From assembly GCA_965247385.1 (NCBI GenBank), contig CBDFHG010000002.1, positions 310,001 through 374,000 of the forward strand: 64,000 nt of DNA, in the 5' to 3' direction. The notes beneath the pieces were generated by a model. That model had not been told where the DNA came from and searched no databases. It worked only from the letters and a program-made list of their open reading frames with translations. Below are positions 1-8,880 of this stretch, piece after piece (positions within the stretch are counted from its first letter, which is position 1; the number at the start of each line of letters is the position of its first letter). Origin of the DNA: Thermohalobaculum sp965247385. GTDB taxonomy: Bacteria; Pseudomonadota; Alphaproteobacteria; Rhodobacterales; Rhodobacteraceae. The position numbers and the translations under genes were made by a program.

Positions 1-151
1 GATAGAGGACCGAGAACGGCAGCCCGAAGAGCGAGCGCACATAGGTTGTCATCCACGTCGATAGCTGCGCGTTCAACGTCTTCTGCGCCGCCGTTCGCAC
101 CGCCTGCATCAGGGCGGCGAGGATTGAGATCGGGATCCAGATCAGCTCCAT
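1..151 (-). CDS. DMT (EamA-type) transporter, N-terminal part
   Basis: The window edge cuts this gene; about 50 N-terminal residues remain, reading leftward from an ATG at 149-151. The product starts MELIWIPISILAALMQAVRT, a hydrophobic first helix followed by a QKTLN segment and a second helix beginning LFGLPFSVLY. This pattern is typical of the first two helices of ten-helix drug/metabolite transporter (EamA) proteins of the inner membrane. The substrate cannot be told from this fragment. The assignment rests on helix pattern and remembered family resemblance only. Confidence 0.6.
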   Translation of the reverse strand, partial: MELIWIPISILAALMQAVRTAAQKTLNAQLSTWMTTYVRSLFGLPFSVLY

Positions 152-570
152 GCGGGGTGAGGTTCCTGTATTGGGATGGGGCGCGGAAAACCCTTAGCAT
201 GGCGCTGATGAAGCGCACCATGCGGCGGCACATTAATCCCCAGCGTGATGGAGAAATTGAGCCGGAGCGGGGCATTTCTCATCGGTGGTGGTTTGGTCGT
301 CCTTTGGTGGTGTTTTGATAGTGGTTTGATAGTGGTTTGATAGTGCTCCCGTCCCGACCTTGCCCGGTTGAACAGAGATTAACGAAAACCGTAATCCGTG
401 CAGGTGTCCAGCTCCGTGAATGGGCAGATCTTCGCGGTTGATGGCGGGTTTGAACCGACCGGGATCGGGTTGGAGAGTTTGCGGGCGGGGGTGTCGTAGG
501 GTGCGTACCAACCCACCGATGCCGGAAGGTGTGGGGGGCGGAGCGGTGGGTTGGCACCCACGACGACTCG
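152..570. other. Intergenic region without a supported gene
   Basis: No convincing coding sequence is seen on either strand; the open frames here have no recognisable motif. The stretch separates the DMT transporter start from the 3' end of the hydroxyacid dehydrogenase and contains the 11-bp tandem repeat listed separately. No tRNA or terminator could be made out. Confidence 0.5.
310..342. repeat. Three tandem copies of an 11-bp unit
   Basis: Unit GTGGTTTGATA is repeated at 321-331 and 332-342, with a diverged copy (GTGTTTTGATA) at 310-320. It lies in non-coding DNA. Possibly slippage; no function is evident. Confidence 0.75.
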
Positions 571-1554
571 CTACGCCAACCTCGGATCCTCCGATTTCAC
601 CAGCACCTCGCGCCCCTCCAATATCTCGAAACACCGTTCCAGCGTCTCAACCTCCAGGCGGCGCATGGCCTCCGCCGTGTAGAAGGTCAGGTGGGGGGAG
701 AGGAGGACGTTCGGCATCTGGTAGAGGCGGCTCAGCGGGTGGCCGGTGCGGGCCAGTGGTTCCCGGGAGAACACGTCCAGCCCGGCTCCGGCGATGGTGC
801 CGCGCTCCAGCGCCGCCAACAGGGCCGCCTCGTCGACGATGGCGCCGCGGGAGACGTTGATGAGGTTGGCGGTGGGTTTCATGGCGGCGATCTCGGCGGG
901 ACCGATCAGGTGGCGGGTGTCGGGGTTCAACACGCAGTGGATCGAGACGAAGTCGCTTTGGGCCAACATCCCCCGCAGGTCGTCGCATTTTTCGACCCCC
1001 GCCGCCAGCATATCCGTGGCCGGGACGTGGGGGTCGTAGGCCAGCACCCGTGCCCGGAAGCCGGCACCCGCCACCCGCGCCATGGAGCGGCCGATCCTGC
1101 CGAGGCCGACCAGCCCGACGGTCTTGCCGGCGATGTCGGAGGCGAGCCAGCGTTTGGTCGGCCAGGTCCAGCCCTGGGCCTGCATCTCGCGCTGCAGGGG
1201 CACCAGTTTCCTGGCCAGGGCGATCATCAGGGCGAAGGCACCCTCGGCGACGGTTTCCTCGGCGTATTCGGGGATGTTGACCACCGCGATGCCGCGCGCC
1301 CGCGCCGCCGGGATGTCGATGGCGTCGATGCCGACGCCGTATTTGACGATGCCCTTCAGGCGGTCGGCGGCGGTGATGACGCGGGCGGTGACGGGGGTGT
1401 AGCACATCAGCAGGAGGTCGGCGTCGCGGGTCTCGGCGATCAAGTCGTCCTCGGAGATGCCGTCGGGGAGCAGGACCAGGTCGTGGCCCGCCGCGCGCAG
1501 CGTGGCGTCGACGTGGGGAGTTTCAAGCTCGCGGTCGGTGCGGACGATTTTCAT
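571..1554 (-). CDS. D-isomer-specific 2-hydroxyacid dehydrogenase
   Basis: A 327-residue cytosolic NAD(P)-dependent oxidoreductase of the phosphoglycerate dehydrogenase / D-2-hydroxyacid dehydrogenase family. The Rossmann dinucleotide motif GLVGLGRIGR is at about residues 147-156. The catalytic triad of the family is visible as Arg in NVSRG (about 236), Glu in REPL (about 265) and His in SPHLT (about 288). It has no ACT or other C-terminal regulatory domain, so it is shorter than biosynthetic SerA. The gene reads leftward behind an M20 amidohydrolase, separated by a palindromic repeat, so co-transcription is possible but not shown. The exact substrate (a 2-keto acid, glyoxylate or 3-phosphoglycerate) cannot be assigned. 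Confidence 0.85.
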   Translation of the reverse strand: MKIVRTDRELETPHVDATLRAAGHDLVLLPDGISEDDLIAETRDADLLLMCYTPVTARVITAADRLKGIVKYGVGIDAIDIPAARARGIAVVNIPEYAEETVAEGAFALMIALARKLVPLQREMQAQGWTWPTKRWLASDIAGKTVGLVGLGRIGRSMARVAGAGFRARVLAYDPHVPATDMLAAGVEKCDDLRGMLAQSDFVSIHCVLNPDTRHLIGPAEIAAMKPTANLINVSRGAIVDEAALLAALERGTIAGAGLDVFSREPLARTGHPLSRLYQMPNVLLSPHLTFYTAEAMRRLEVETLERCFEILEGREVLVKSEDPRLA

Positions 1555-1568
1555 GGGGGCGTCTCCAG

Positions 1569-1636
1569 TGTCATCCCCGCGAAAGCGGGGACCTCATGAC
1601 GAATCCCGTGAGGTCCCCGCTTTCGCGGGGATGACA
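1569..1636. repeat. Long palindromic repeat with 28-bp arms (REP-like)
   Basis: Arms 1569-1596 and 1609-1636 are perfect reverse complements around a 12-bp loop. Each arm starts with TGTCATCCCCGCG and continues through AAAGCGGGGAC. The same core recurs as a single 28-bp palindrome at 21526-21553. It sits between two leftward genes and could form a strong hairpin, perhaps acting as a terminator or mRNA-stabilising element. Confidence 0.85.
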
Positions 1637-1656
1637 GTGAGGGGGAGGTGCCGGTG

Positions 1657-2904
1657 TCACACGGGCTCCGCCAGCCCGATCAAGACGTCCGAAATCACCT
1701 GGGCGGCGGCGGCGCAGTCGTCCTTGGTGGCGCTTTCGGCCTCGTTGTGGCTGATGCCCTCCCAACAGGGGATGAAGATCATTCCCGCCGGGCCGAGGCG
1801 CGAGATGTGGCGGGCGTCGTGACTGGCGGCGGAATATATGCGCTGGTTGGGGTAGCCGCGCGCGGTGGCGGCGGCTTCGATGCCGGCACGCATATCCTCG
1901 GGGAATTCCATAGAGGCGGAATTGATGAACTCGGTGACGGAGACCTCGCATTCGCCCTTCAGGCCAGCGCAGATGCCCGCCACCCGGTCGCCCTCGGCGG
2001 CCAGTGTTTCCGACGACGGGTGGCGCATGTCGATGGTGAAAAGCACCCGCCCCGGCACCACCGAAATCCCCCCCGGCAACACCTCAAAGCGGCCGATGGT
2101 GAAGCGCATGGTGTCGGACTCGTCGATGAAGGCTTGGCGCAGCGCCACGGCCATTTCGGTCGCAGCCACGAAGGCGTCCTTGCGGCGCGATCGCGGCGTG
2201 GTGCCGGAATGGGCATCCTGGCCGGTGACTTCGACCCGGAAGCGGCGGTAGCCCTGCATGCCGGTGACCACGCCAATGACGTTGCCGTTGCCCTCGAGCG
2301 TGATGCCCTGCTCGATATGGGCCTCGATGAATGCGGCGAAGGGTTCGCCCAATTCGCGGTGCCCGGTGTCCGGCAAGGCGGCTTTCAGGCCATCGACGCA
2401 AGCGCCCATGGTGATGCCGTCCGGGTCCTGGACCGCGCGCATCTTGTCCAGTTGCTGGACCCCGGCATAGGCCGCCGAGCCCATGCAGGCAGGGGTGAAG
2501 CGCGGGCCTTCCTCGTTGTTCCAGATCGCCACCTCGATGGGGTGGCGGGTCTCGATGCCGGCGTCGTCGATGGTCTCCAGCGCCTCGAAGGCGGCCAGCA
2601 CGCCGAACATGCCGTCGAAGCGCCCCGCCATCGGCTGGCTGTCGGTGTGCGAGCCGCTGGCGACCGGCGGCAAGGACGGAACGGTTCCTTCGCGACGCAG
2701 GAACATGTTGCCGATGTCGTCCAGGGTCACCGTCCAGCCGCGCGCCGTGGCCCAGTCGTGCAGCCGCCGGTGGGCGTCGATGTCCTCCGCCCCAAGTGCC
2801 AGCCGGTGGACACCGCCCGCGGGGGTCGCGCCGACGGTGTCCATTTCGGTCTGACGGCACCACAGGCGGTCGGCATCGATTTTGGGCAGGTTGGTGAGGG
2901 TCAT
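1657..2904 (-). CDS. M20-family amidohydrolase (allantoate / N-carbamoyl amino acid hydrolase type)
   Basis: A 415-residue metal-dependent hydrolase of the hydantoinase/carbamoylase branch of peptidase family M20, which opens N-carbamoyl or ureido compounds such as allantoate, beta-ureidopropionate or N-carbamoyl-L-amino acids. Metal-binding signatures are GSHTDSQP (residues 84-91, first His ligand), GRFDG (94-98, bridging Asp) and NNEEGPRF (129-136, Glu-Glu pair). The dimerisation/lid motif DAHSGTTP appears mid-protein. The family is normally 400-420 residues, so the gene looks complete. It lies 14 bp downstream of a MOSC-domain gene on the same strand. The substrate is not determinable; no purine or pyrimidine catabolic genes are adjacent. 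Confidence 0.85.
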   Translation of the reverse strand: MTLTNLPKIDADRLWCRQTEMDTVGATPAGGVHRLALGAEDIDAHRRLHDWATARGWTVTLDDIGNMFLRREGTVPSLPPVASGSHTDSQPMAGRFDGMFGVLAAFEALETIDDAGIETRHPIEVAIWNNEEGPRFTPACMGSAAYAGVQQLDKMRAVQDPDGITMGACVDGLKAALPDTGHRELGEPFAAFIEAHIEQGITLEGNGNVIGVVTGMQGYRRFRVEVTGQDAHSGTTPRSRRKDAFVAATEMAVALRQAFIDESDTMRFTIGRFEVLPGGISVVPGRVLFTIDMRHPSSETLAAEGDRVAGICAGLKGECEVSVTEFINSASMEFPEDMRAGIEAAATARGYPNQRIYSAASHDARHISRLGPAGMIFIPCWEGISHNEAESATKDDCAAAAQVISDVLIGLAEPV

Positions 2905-2918
2905 GGGGAGCTTTCCGG

Positions 2919-3386
2919 TCAGGCGGGGGTCAGTTGGTCGCCGGGGTGGATCGTGCCGCCCGCAATGATCCGGCAGTTGAGACCGGAGCGGTTCAGGAGC
3001 GGTGCGTATACTGTCTTGCCGGTGACCAACTCCAGGTATTTGCAGGGGAGGTTCAGCCGGGTTCCTTCGAGCAGCACCTCGCCGACACGGAACTGCCGCC
3101 CGACGAGGTGGTTCAGCGACACACCGGTGACAGTCAGGTTGCGCCGGTGCTCGTGCGGAGCAAGCTCAATGCCCTCGTCGCGGGCCAGCGCCTCAAGGGT
3201 TTCGGCCTCGATCAGGGTGACCTGCCGGCCCGGCTCCGGCTTCATCGAGTAGGTGCCGGTGCCGAGGAAATAGCGGTCGCCCTCGATGCCCTTGTCCACG
3301 ATCAGCCGCGCCTGGTCAAGCCGGCGCATGGCGGCCCTGCCGGCATCGGTGATGTGGATATGCTCAAGCCGTCCGCTCCAGATCAT
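2919..3386 (-). CDS. MOSC-domain protein
   Basis: A 155-residue stand-alone MOSC (MoCo sulfurase C-terminal) domain. Visible family features are the N-terminal KGIEGDRYFLG turn, a VTLIEAETLEAL segment, an RRNLTVTGV segment and the conserved cysteine in LNLPCKYLE. MOSC proteins carry sulfur or bind molybdenum cofactor-like ligands, and stand-alone examples often act in N-hydroxylated base or sulfur metabolism. It is the first gene of the leftward trio with the M20 hydrolase and the hydroxyacid dehydrogenase. Its start lies about 35 bp from the frame of an IS66 transposase relic. Its specific role is unknown. Confidence 0.8.
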   Translation of the reverse strand: MIWSGRLEHIHITDAGRAAMRRLDQARLIVDKGIEGDRYFLGTGTYSMKPEPGRQVTLIEAETLEALARDEGIELAPHEHRRNLTVTGVSLNHLVGRQFRVGEVLLEGTRLNLPCKYLELVTGKTVYAPLLNRSGLNCRIIAGGTIHPGDQLTPA

Positions 3387-3422
3387 GTGTCTCGCTCCAG
3401 GGTTTGCGCCGGGTCACGGCTA

Positions 3423-3800
3423 TCACGTCGGTGATACCCCCGCCGTCGCGTCGCTTTGTGCCGGAAGTCGCGGGGAATCAGCATGGGCAGGATCAGCCGT
3501 TTGGCAAAGGGTACCGCCCTTGTGACCCTTCTGCCCGCCTGGTTTGTTGCCGGACTTTCCCCGCAGACTTTTGGTCCGGGGTTCAGCCCTGGGCTTCTTT
3601 AGCCCGTCGCTTGAAGGCGGCTTGCTGCTGTTGCTGCTGTTCAAGCTGAGGCGACGCTCCAGATCTTCAAGCCGCGCCACATGGCGTGCATTCGTTTGTT
3701 GCTGAGCTTCATAAGCCGACCGCAAACGCGCATACTCCAGCTTCAGGTCTTCAAAGACCCGTGCGGAAACAAACAGGTCAGAAGGATTTGACACGGTCAT
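3423..3800 (-). pseudogene. IS66-family transposase, N-terminal fragment
   Basis: The first about 105 residues match the start of the IS66-type transposase at 45342, including the leucine-zipper-like start, a serine-rich SSNSSKPPSSDGLKKP segment and the basic GNKPGGQKGHKGG segment. Homology stops at about 3481, after which the frame runs 20 residues into unrelated DNA. All catalytic residues are missing, so it cannot be active. Confidence 0.85.
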
Positions 3801-3869
3801 AAAACAGATGAATCACAGCGAGACCCCTGGTGCAAGAAAACTATTCCAAATCCGCACCTGGGCAGTTAC
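3481..3869 (-). mobile_element. IS66-family element, left-end relic
   Basis: The outer boundary at 3869 carries the terminal sequence GTAACTGCCCAGGT (read on the minus strand), the GTAA start typical of IS66 elements and the same end as the copy at 45273-46735. The other end and about 1 kb of the element are missing; the inner break is at about 3481. No target duplication can be recognised with only one end present. Confidence 0.8.
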
Positions 3870-3946
3870 GATTTTCGGGTCTAATCTGGCTGAGGATCCG
3901 GTAATACGAGGTGTCATTGGTCCCTAACCATCAAACCAAAGATGCG

Positions 3947-4018
3947 CCGTCCCGGGCTTGCCCCGGGACCTCCTGTTCGCGGGCATCTCAAGGAGGTCCC
4001 GGGGCAAGCCCGGGACGG
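3947..4018. repeat. Palindrome with 28-bp arms between the IS66 relic and hflX
   Basis: Arms 3947-3974 and 3991-4018 are perfect reverse complements around a 16-bp loop; the arm core is CCCGGGCTTGCCCCGGGAC. It is the only structure seen in the 3870-4165 gap. It resembles the dispersed GC-rich hairpins at 1569 and 21526 in layout but not in sequence. It could terminate transcription after hflX on the minus strand. Confidence 0.8.
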
Positions 4019-4165
4019 TGCGGCTCGAACGGGTTGGTTGCGATCAAAGAAAGTCAGTACAACAGGTTGAAATCCATCCCAGGGGCTTGTGGCGCGGCAG
4101 CTTCAATCGTGGGAGGCATGTTTTCCATCCCGCTCGGACACGGCTAATCCGTCAGCGATGCCGCG

Positions 4166-5482
4166 CTACTGCGCTGCCAGCGCGGTTCGGCGTAGTTCGG
4201 CGGCGGTCATGCCGAATTCCTTTTGGAACTGGAAGAATTCCTTTTCGGTCATCTCGACGCTCAGATCGACGCCGGCCTCGTTGTCCTCGCGGTCCTTCAT
4301 CTCGCCATGGCTGTAGAGCCACGAGACCGCCCTGCCCTCGCGATGGCCGAGCCGGAGCGTGAAGATCATGCGGCGCGGGAACAGCCGGGCCTCGATCTCG
4401 GTCAGAAGTGCCTCGCAGCCCTCGCCCGTTACCGCCGAACCAGCCACCATGCCGGCACCGCGCGCGGCAGCGTTGCGGGCGGCCTGGCTTTCGTCCGGAC
4501 CCAAAAGATCGATCTTGTTGTGCATCTCGACCATCTCTTCGAGGCGCGGATCGGTGACGCCGAGTTCGTGCATCACCGCCAGCACGTCCTGGTTCTGCTC
4601 GTCGCGGCGCGGGTGGGCGATGTTGCGCACATGGATGATGAGATCGGCCTCCAGCACCTCCTCCAGCGTCGCCCGAAAAGCGGCGACCAGCTGGGTCGGC
4701 AAATTCGAGATGAATCCGACCGTGTCCGAAAGGATAGCGGTGCGCCCCGACGGCAGGGTGAGTTGGCGCATGGTTGGGTCCAGGGTCGCGAACAGCATGT
4801 CCTCGGCCCGGACCTGTGCCCCGGGCTCAAGATCGGTCAGCCGGTTGAACAGGGTCGATTTGCCCGCATTGGTGTAGCCGACCAGCGCCACCACCGGGTG
4901 CGGCACCTTCTTGCGCGCCGCGCGGTGAAGGGCGCGGGTGCGCACCACCTTCTCCAACTGGCGCTTCAGGCGGACGATCTTTTTGTCGAGAACGCGGCGA
5001 TCCGACTCGATCTGGGTTTCCCCGGGGCCGCCGACGAAACTGGCGGCACCGCGCTGGCGTTCCAGGTGGGTCCAACTGTGGACCAGGCGGCTTTTCTGGT
5101 AGGTCAGATGGGCCAGATCGACCTGCATCACACCCTCGCGGGTCTGGGCGCGTTCGCCGAAAATCTCCAGGATAATGCCGGTGCGGTCGAGCACCTTGAC
5201 GTTCCAGGCACGTTCGAGATTGCGTTGCTGGACCGGGCTCAGCTCGCCATTGACGACAACCACGTCGATCTCGTCGGCGGCGAATACCCCGGCCAGTTCC
5301 TCGACCTTGCCGGGGCCGAGCAGGGTCGCCGGATTGGGGCGGGCCACCGGGACAGCGGCGCTGCCCACCAGGTCGACGTCGATCGCACACACCAACGAGC
5401 GCGCTTCATTGAGCGCGTCGGCCGGATCGGGAGCGCCCGGCGCCTTCAAAGCAGGGTGAATCAGATAGACCCGTGTCGTCAC
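4166..5482 (-). CDS. hflX: GTPase HflX
   Basis: A 438-residue ribosome-associated GTPase of the Obg-HflX superfamily; family members split stalled or stress-inactivated 70S ribosomes. The N-terminal HflX domain includes the glycine-rich LLGPGKVEEL segment and the VDLAHLTYQKSRL helix region. The G domain shows G1 GYTNAGKST, G3 DTVGF and G4 NKID. A C-terminal extension of about 80 residues is present, as in proteobacterial HflX. It lies 22 bp downstream of hfq on the same strand, the conserved hfq-hflX arrangement, so translation from the hfq transcript is likely. Confidence 0.95.
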   Translation of the reverse strand: MTTRVYLIHPALKAPGAPDPADALNEARSLVCAIDVDLVGSAAVPVARPNPATLLGPGKVEELAGVFAADEIDVVVVNGELSPVQQRNLERAWNVKVLDRTGIILEIFGERAQTREGVMQVDLAHLTYQKSRLVHSWTHLERQRGAASFVGGPGETQIESDRRVLDKKIVRLKRQLEKVVRTRALHRAARKKVPHPVVALVGYTNAGKSTLFNRLTDLEPGAQVRAEDMLFATLDPTMRQLTLPSGRTAILSDTVGFISNLPTQLVAAFRATLEEVLEADLIIHVRNIAHPRRDEQNQDVLAVMHELGVTDPRLEEMVEMHNKIDLLGPDESQAARNAAARGAGMVAGSAVTGEGCEALLTEIEARLFPRRMIFTLRLGHREGRAVSWLYSHGEMKDREDNEAGVDLSVEMTEKEFFQFQKEFGMTAAELRRTALAAQ

Positions 5483-5504
5483 CGGCGCCCTACCCGCTTA
5501 CCCC

Positions 5505-5747
5505 TCATGTGTCCTCGGTGCCGTCATAGAGGCTGAAGGGCTGAGTTGGCATCACCGTTGAAATCGCATGTTTGTAGACGAGCTGAGATTGCCCATCGCG
5601 ACGCAACAGGACGCAGAAATTGTCGAACCATGTGATCACGCCCTGCAACTTGACCCCGTTCACCAGGAAGACGGTGACGGGAACCTTTTGTTTGCGGACG
5701 TGGTTGAGGAAAGCGTCTTGAAGGTTTTGTTTGTTTTCGCCGGCCAT
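5505..5747 (-). CDS. hfq: RNA chaperone Hfq
   Basis: An 80-residue Sm-like protein forming a hexameric ring that pairs small RNAs with mRNAs. Sm1 is visible around QDAFLNHVRKQKVPVTVFLVNG and Sm2 as the YKHAIST segment (the family has YKHAIS). The length matches alphaproteobacterial Hfq, which lacks the long disordered C-terminal tail of enterobacterial Hfq. It lies between trkH and hflX in the leftward block. Confidence 0.97.
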   Translation of the reverse strand: MAGENKQNLQDAFLNHVRKQKVPVTVFLVNGVKLQGVITWFDNFCVLLRRDGQSQLVYKHAISTVMPTQPFSLYDGTEDT

Positions 5748-5832
5748 TTCTTTTGCCTGATCTTTTTATCTGCTTATGCAAGGTGAGCGGGCTTCTCCCA
5801 ATCTCACTCGTCAGACACTGCTGCTTTACCGC

Positions 5833-7398
5833 TTACATTTCCAGTTTTTTTGCACGCAGCCTGAATTGAGGCCATGTATCGGTGTTGAAAAGGGAAATAA
5901 CCGCCAGCGTTTCGATTCGGCCAAGGATCATGGTGACAGAAAGAACCACCCGCTGCGATTCGCTCAGGCGGCTGAAGTCGATATCACCCGACGCAACCAG
6001 GGCGAAGGCCGGTCCGGTATTCGAGATCGATGAGATCGCCGCGACCAGCGAATCCTCGAAGGCCAGCCCGGTCATGGTCAGGGCAATCACGGCAACGAAG
6101 ATCGCCATGATGTAGAGCATGACAAAGGCCCAGGCGAGAAATGCCCCCTCGCGCATGATGCCACGCAGCCGCGTCCCCGTCGCCAGCACGCTGTTGGGTT
6201 GAGCGATGCGTTCCAGTTCGCGGTATCCGTGGCGCAGTAGCGCATAGCCGCGCACCAGCTTGATGCCGCCTGCGGTGGTGGCGGCCCCGCCGCCGATCGC
6301 GCAGAGCCCGAGCAGGATCAGCCCGGGATTGGCCAATTCGCTCCAGCCGCGCGCGCTTTGCCACGAGGCACTCTCGAATCCGGTGGTGGTAAGGAAGGAG
6401 AGGCTGGTAAAAACCGCCCCCCAAACCGCCGGTATCACCTCCGACGCGCGGCCGCCGAGGTCAATGGTCAGGGCCCCGAACCAGTGCCGCAGGATCAACG
6501 CCAGGGTGGCGATGCCGACCAGCAGCGCCATCAGTTTCAGTTCCGGGTCGCGGTGCCAGTGGTCGACGGCGCCGAAGCGCCGGGCCTCGGCATAGGTCAG
6601 CCGGGTCGCCGCAAGCACCATGAACAGTGCCGCCACCAGTTCGACCGGGAAGCTGGGATTGGCCGCCAACCCCGCTGCATGGGGCGATATCCCGCTGGTC
6701 GAGACGATCGCCATGGCATGCACCGCTGCGGTCAACCCGCCCTGCCCCATGGCCGAGAACAGGAAAGCCAATACCGCGGTCAGCGTGCCGTAGACCGGCA
6801 ACACCAGGCGCAGCGTCCGGGCGAGGCGTTCGTCCAGGCGCGCTGTCGATGCCGCTTGTAGCGAGATCGCGTTGCCCAATTGTTTGCCCGATTGCTGGGC
6901 GGTCCCGGCACGGTGAACCGAAACCTCGAAGCCGCCGAGATTGCGTGGGGCCAGGATGGCGAAGGCGGCGACCAGTGTCACCAACCCGCCGAACCAGGCC
7001 ACCATGCCGCGCCAGAGGTGGATCGCATCGGGGACGCTGGCAGGATCGGCATAGACGGTGCCGCCGGTGGTGGTAAAGGCGCTGACCATCTCGAACCAGG
7101 CACCACCGGCGCCGATACAGGAGGTTCTCAGCCACAGCGGCGCCCCTGCGAACAGTGGCACCAGAACCCAGCAAATCACCAGATCTCGCAATTCACCCCG
7201 CGCGACATCGTCGTGCCGGCGCGATCCCAGCGCCATGGTCAGGGTCGCGCTGGCGAAACCGGTGAAGATGGCGCAATAGAGGAAACTGCGGGCGCTGTGC
7301 CAGTCACGCTGGATCAGGCCAAACAGCGCCGGTCCCAGCATCGCCAACGCCAGGATGCCGAGGCAGAGCGGAAAGACCGGCAATCGGAGCAGTCTCAT
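5833..7398 (-). CDS. trkH: Trk potassium uptake system membrane protein TrkH
   Basis: A 521-residue inner-membrane K+ channel subunit of the TrkH/TrkG/KtrB superfamily. The chosen ATG at 7396-7398 starts MRLLRLPVFPLCLGILAL, 12 bp after the trkA stop; an upstream in-frame extension overlaps trkA out of frame and has no family features. Four pore-loop repeats are expected; TTTGGTVYADP, TSGISPH, TTTGFES and SNTGPAF are recognisable pore-loop segments. With the cytosolic NAD-binding TrkA encoded just upstream it forms the K+ uptake system. Confidence 0.93.
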   Translation of the reverse strand: MRLLRLPVFPLCLGILALAMLGPALFGLIQRDWHSARSFLYCAIFTGFASATLTMALGSRRHDDVARGELRDLVICWVLVPLFAGAPLWLRTSCIGAGGAWFEMVSAFTTTGGTVYADPASVPDAIHLWRGMVAWFGGLVTLVAAFAILAPRNLGGFEVSVHRAGTAQQSGKQLGNAISLQAASTARLDERLARTLRLVLPVYGTLTAVLAFLFSAMGQGGLTAAVHAMAIVSTSGISPHAAGLAANPSFPVELVAALFMVLAATRLTYAEARRFGAVDHWHRDPELKLMALLVGIATLALILRHWFGALTIDLGGRASEVIPAVWGAVFTSLSFLTTTGFESASWQSARGWSELANPGLILLGLCAIGGGAATTAGGIKLVRGYALLRHGYRELERIAQPNSVLATGTRLRGIMREGAFLAWAFVMLYIMAIFVAVIALTMTGLAFEDSLVAAISSISNTGPAFALVASGDIDFSRLSESQRVVLSVTMILGRIETLAVISLFNTDTWPQFRLRAKKLEM

Positions 7399-7409
7399 GC
7401 CGGGCCCCG

Positions 7410-8783
7410 TCAGAAGAATTCCGGGCTCACCCGGAACAACTGCTCGACCTGATGAACCGCCGCACGCACCGCAAACATCACCAGGCAGTCGCCGACCCGG
7501 ATCACCGTGTTGCCATCCGGCATCACCACCTTGCCGTCGATCAGCACCGCGCCGATAATCGAGCCGGTCGGAAAGTGGACGTCCCGCACCCGCTTGCCGG
7601 CGATTGGCGAGGTGGCCATCACCTGCGCCTCGATCACCTCGCCCTCGCCGCTGCCGATCGAGTAGACCGCCCGAACCCGGCCCCGCCGGACATGGCGCAG
7701 GATGGTGGAGACGGTGGTGGCGCGCGGGTTGATCAGGGCATCCACACCCAGCGGCACCGCGATGCGTTCGAATGTCGGGTCGTTCGAGAGTGCGATCGAG
7801 ATCGGGCACCCGGCTTGCGAGGCCAGGGCGCAGGACAACAGGTTGGTGCGATCGTCATTGGTCAGCGCGACGATGGCGTCGGCCTCGGCGATACCGGCCT
7901 CGGCCAGGAGGTCGGCGTTCAGGGCGTCGCCGTTCAGCACGATGGTGCGCTCGAGGTGATCGGCGGCGAATTCCGCCCGCGCCCGGTCCCGCTCGATCAT
8001 CTTGCAGCGCAGGCCGGGTGTGTTTTCGATCTGCCGCGCCACCCGCAATCCGACATTGCCCGCGCCGATCACGACGATCCGCTGGGCCGAGATGTTTTCG
8101 CGCCCGAAGATGTCGATGGTCCGGTTCAGGTCGTCATGGGCGCAAAGCAGATAGACCTCGTCGCCGGGGAAAAGCTGGTCATCGCCATGGGTGACCCAGA
8201 CCTTGCCTTCACGCCGGACCGCGACAACGATGGCGCGGAGCGTCGAAAACAGCTCGCTGAGCTGGCGCAGCGGCGTGTTGATGACCGGGCAATCGTCGTC
8301 GAGCTTCAGGCCGACGAAGTCGACGGCGCCGCCGAGGAAGGGTTCGATATCGAAGGCGGCGGTCGAGCCGAGGCGGCGCATGGTCATCTTGGCGACCTCG
8401 GCTTCGGGCGAGATGATCACGTCGATCGGCATGTGGTCGCGCTGGAACAGATCGCTCCACTCGGTCTCCAGGTAGCTGTCGGTACGGATACGGGCAATCT
8501 TGGTGGGTACCTCGAAGACCGAATGGGCAACCTGGCAGGCGACCATGTTGACCTCGTCCATCGAGGTCGCGGCGATCAGCATATCTGCGTCGCCCGCACC
8601 AGCGCGCGATAGGACATCCGGGTGCGATCCGAAGCCGACCACCCCGGAGACATCCAGCGCATCGGTCAGATTGCGCACAAGCTGGGCATTGTTGTCGACG
8701 ACGGTGACGGCATTGCCCTCACCCGACAGATGCCTCACGATCTGGGAGCCGACCTGACCCGCGCCGCAGACGATCACCTTCAT
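7410..8783 (-). CDS. trkA: Trk potassium uptake system regulatory protein TrkA
   Basis: A 457-residue cytosolic, peripheral-membrane regulator. It has two RCK repeats: the first with VCGAGQVGSQIVRHL near residue 5 and the acidic VTVVDN strand, the second with VIGAGNVGLRVARQI in the middle, each followed by a TrkA-C domain. NAD(H)/nucleotide binding gates TrkH. It is encoded immediately upstream of trkH and downstream of ntrX, a neighbourhood common in alphaproteobacteria that links nitrogen and K+ control. Confidence 0.95.
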   Translation of the reverse strand: MKVIVCGAGQVGSQIVRHLSGEGNAVTVVDNNAQLVRNLTDALDVSGVVGFGSHPDVLSRAGAGDADMLIAATSMDEVNMVACQVAHSVFEVPTKIARIRTDSYLETEWSDLFQRDHMPIDVIISPEAEVAKMTMRRLGSTAAFDIEPFLGGAVDFVGLKLDDDCPVINTPLRQLSELFSTLRAIVVAVRREGKVWVTHGDDQLFPGDEVYLLCAHDDLNRTIDIFGRENISAQRIVVIGAGNVGLRVARQIENTPGLRCKMIERDRARAEFAADHLERTIVLNGDALNADLLAEAGIAEADAIVALTNDDRTNLLSCALASQAGCPISIALSNDPTFERIAVPLGVDALINPRATTVSTILRHVRRGRVRAVYSIGSGEGEVIEAQVMATSPIAGKRVRDVHFPTGSIIGAVLIDGKVVMPDGNTVIRVGDCLVMFAVRAAVHQVEQLFRVSPEFF

Positions 8784-8880
8784 GGAGTCCCCCCCCTATG
8801 AATCATCCCCGGATGAATCATATTCGGCCCCCAAAGGCCGACATGGCGTGAGCAAACTATGGGCAGACGCATGAGCGGGG

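Noticed and set aside
420..500. Possible tRNA T-arm-like sequence (GGGTTTGAACCGACC)
   Set aside because: No acceptor stem, D-arm or anticodon arm could be folded around it.
529..1599. Plus-strand 356-codon open frame opposite the hydroxyacid dehydrogenase
   Set aside because: It is a G+C-bias shadow; the minus-strand frame has all catalytic motifs.
1569..4018. Closely spaced palindromes considered as a CRISPR array or leader
   Set aside because: The palindromes do not recur with regular spacers and no cas genes are present.
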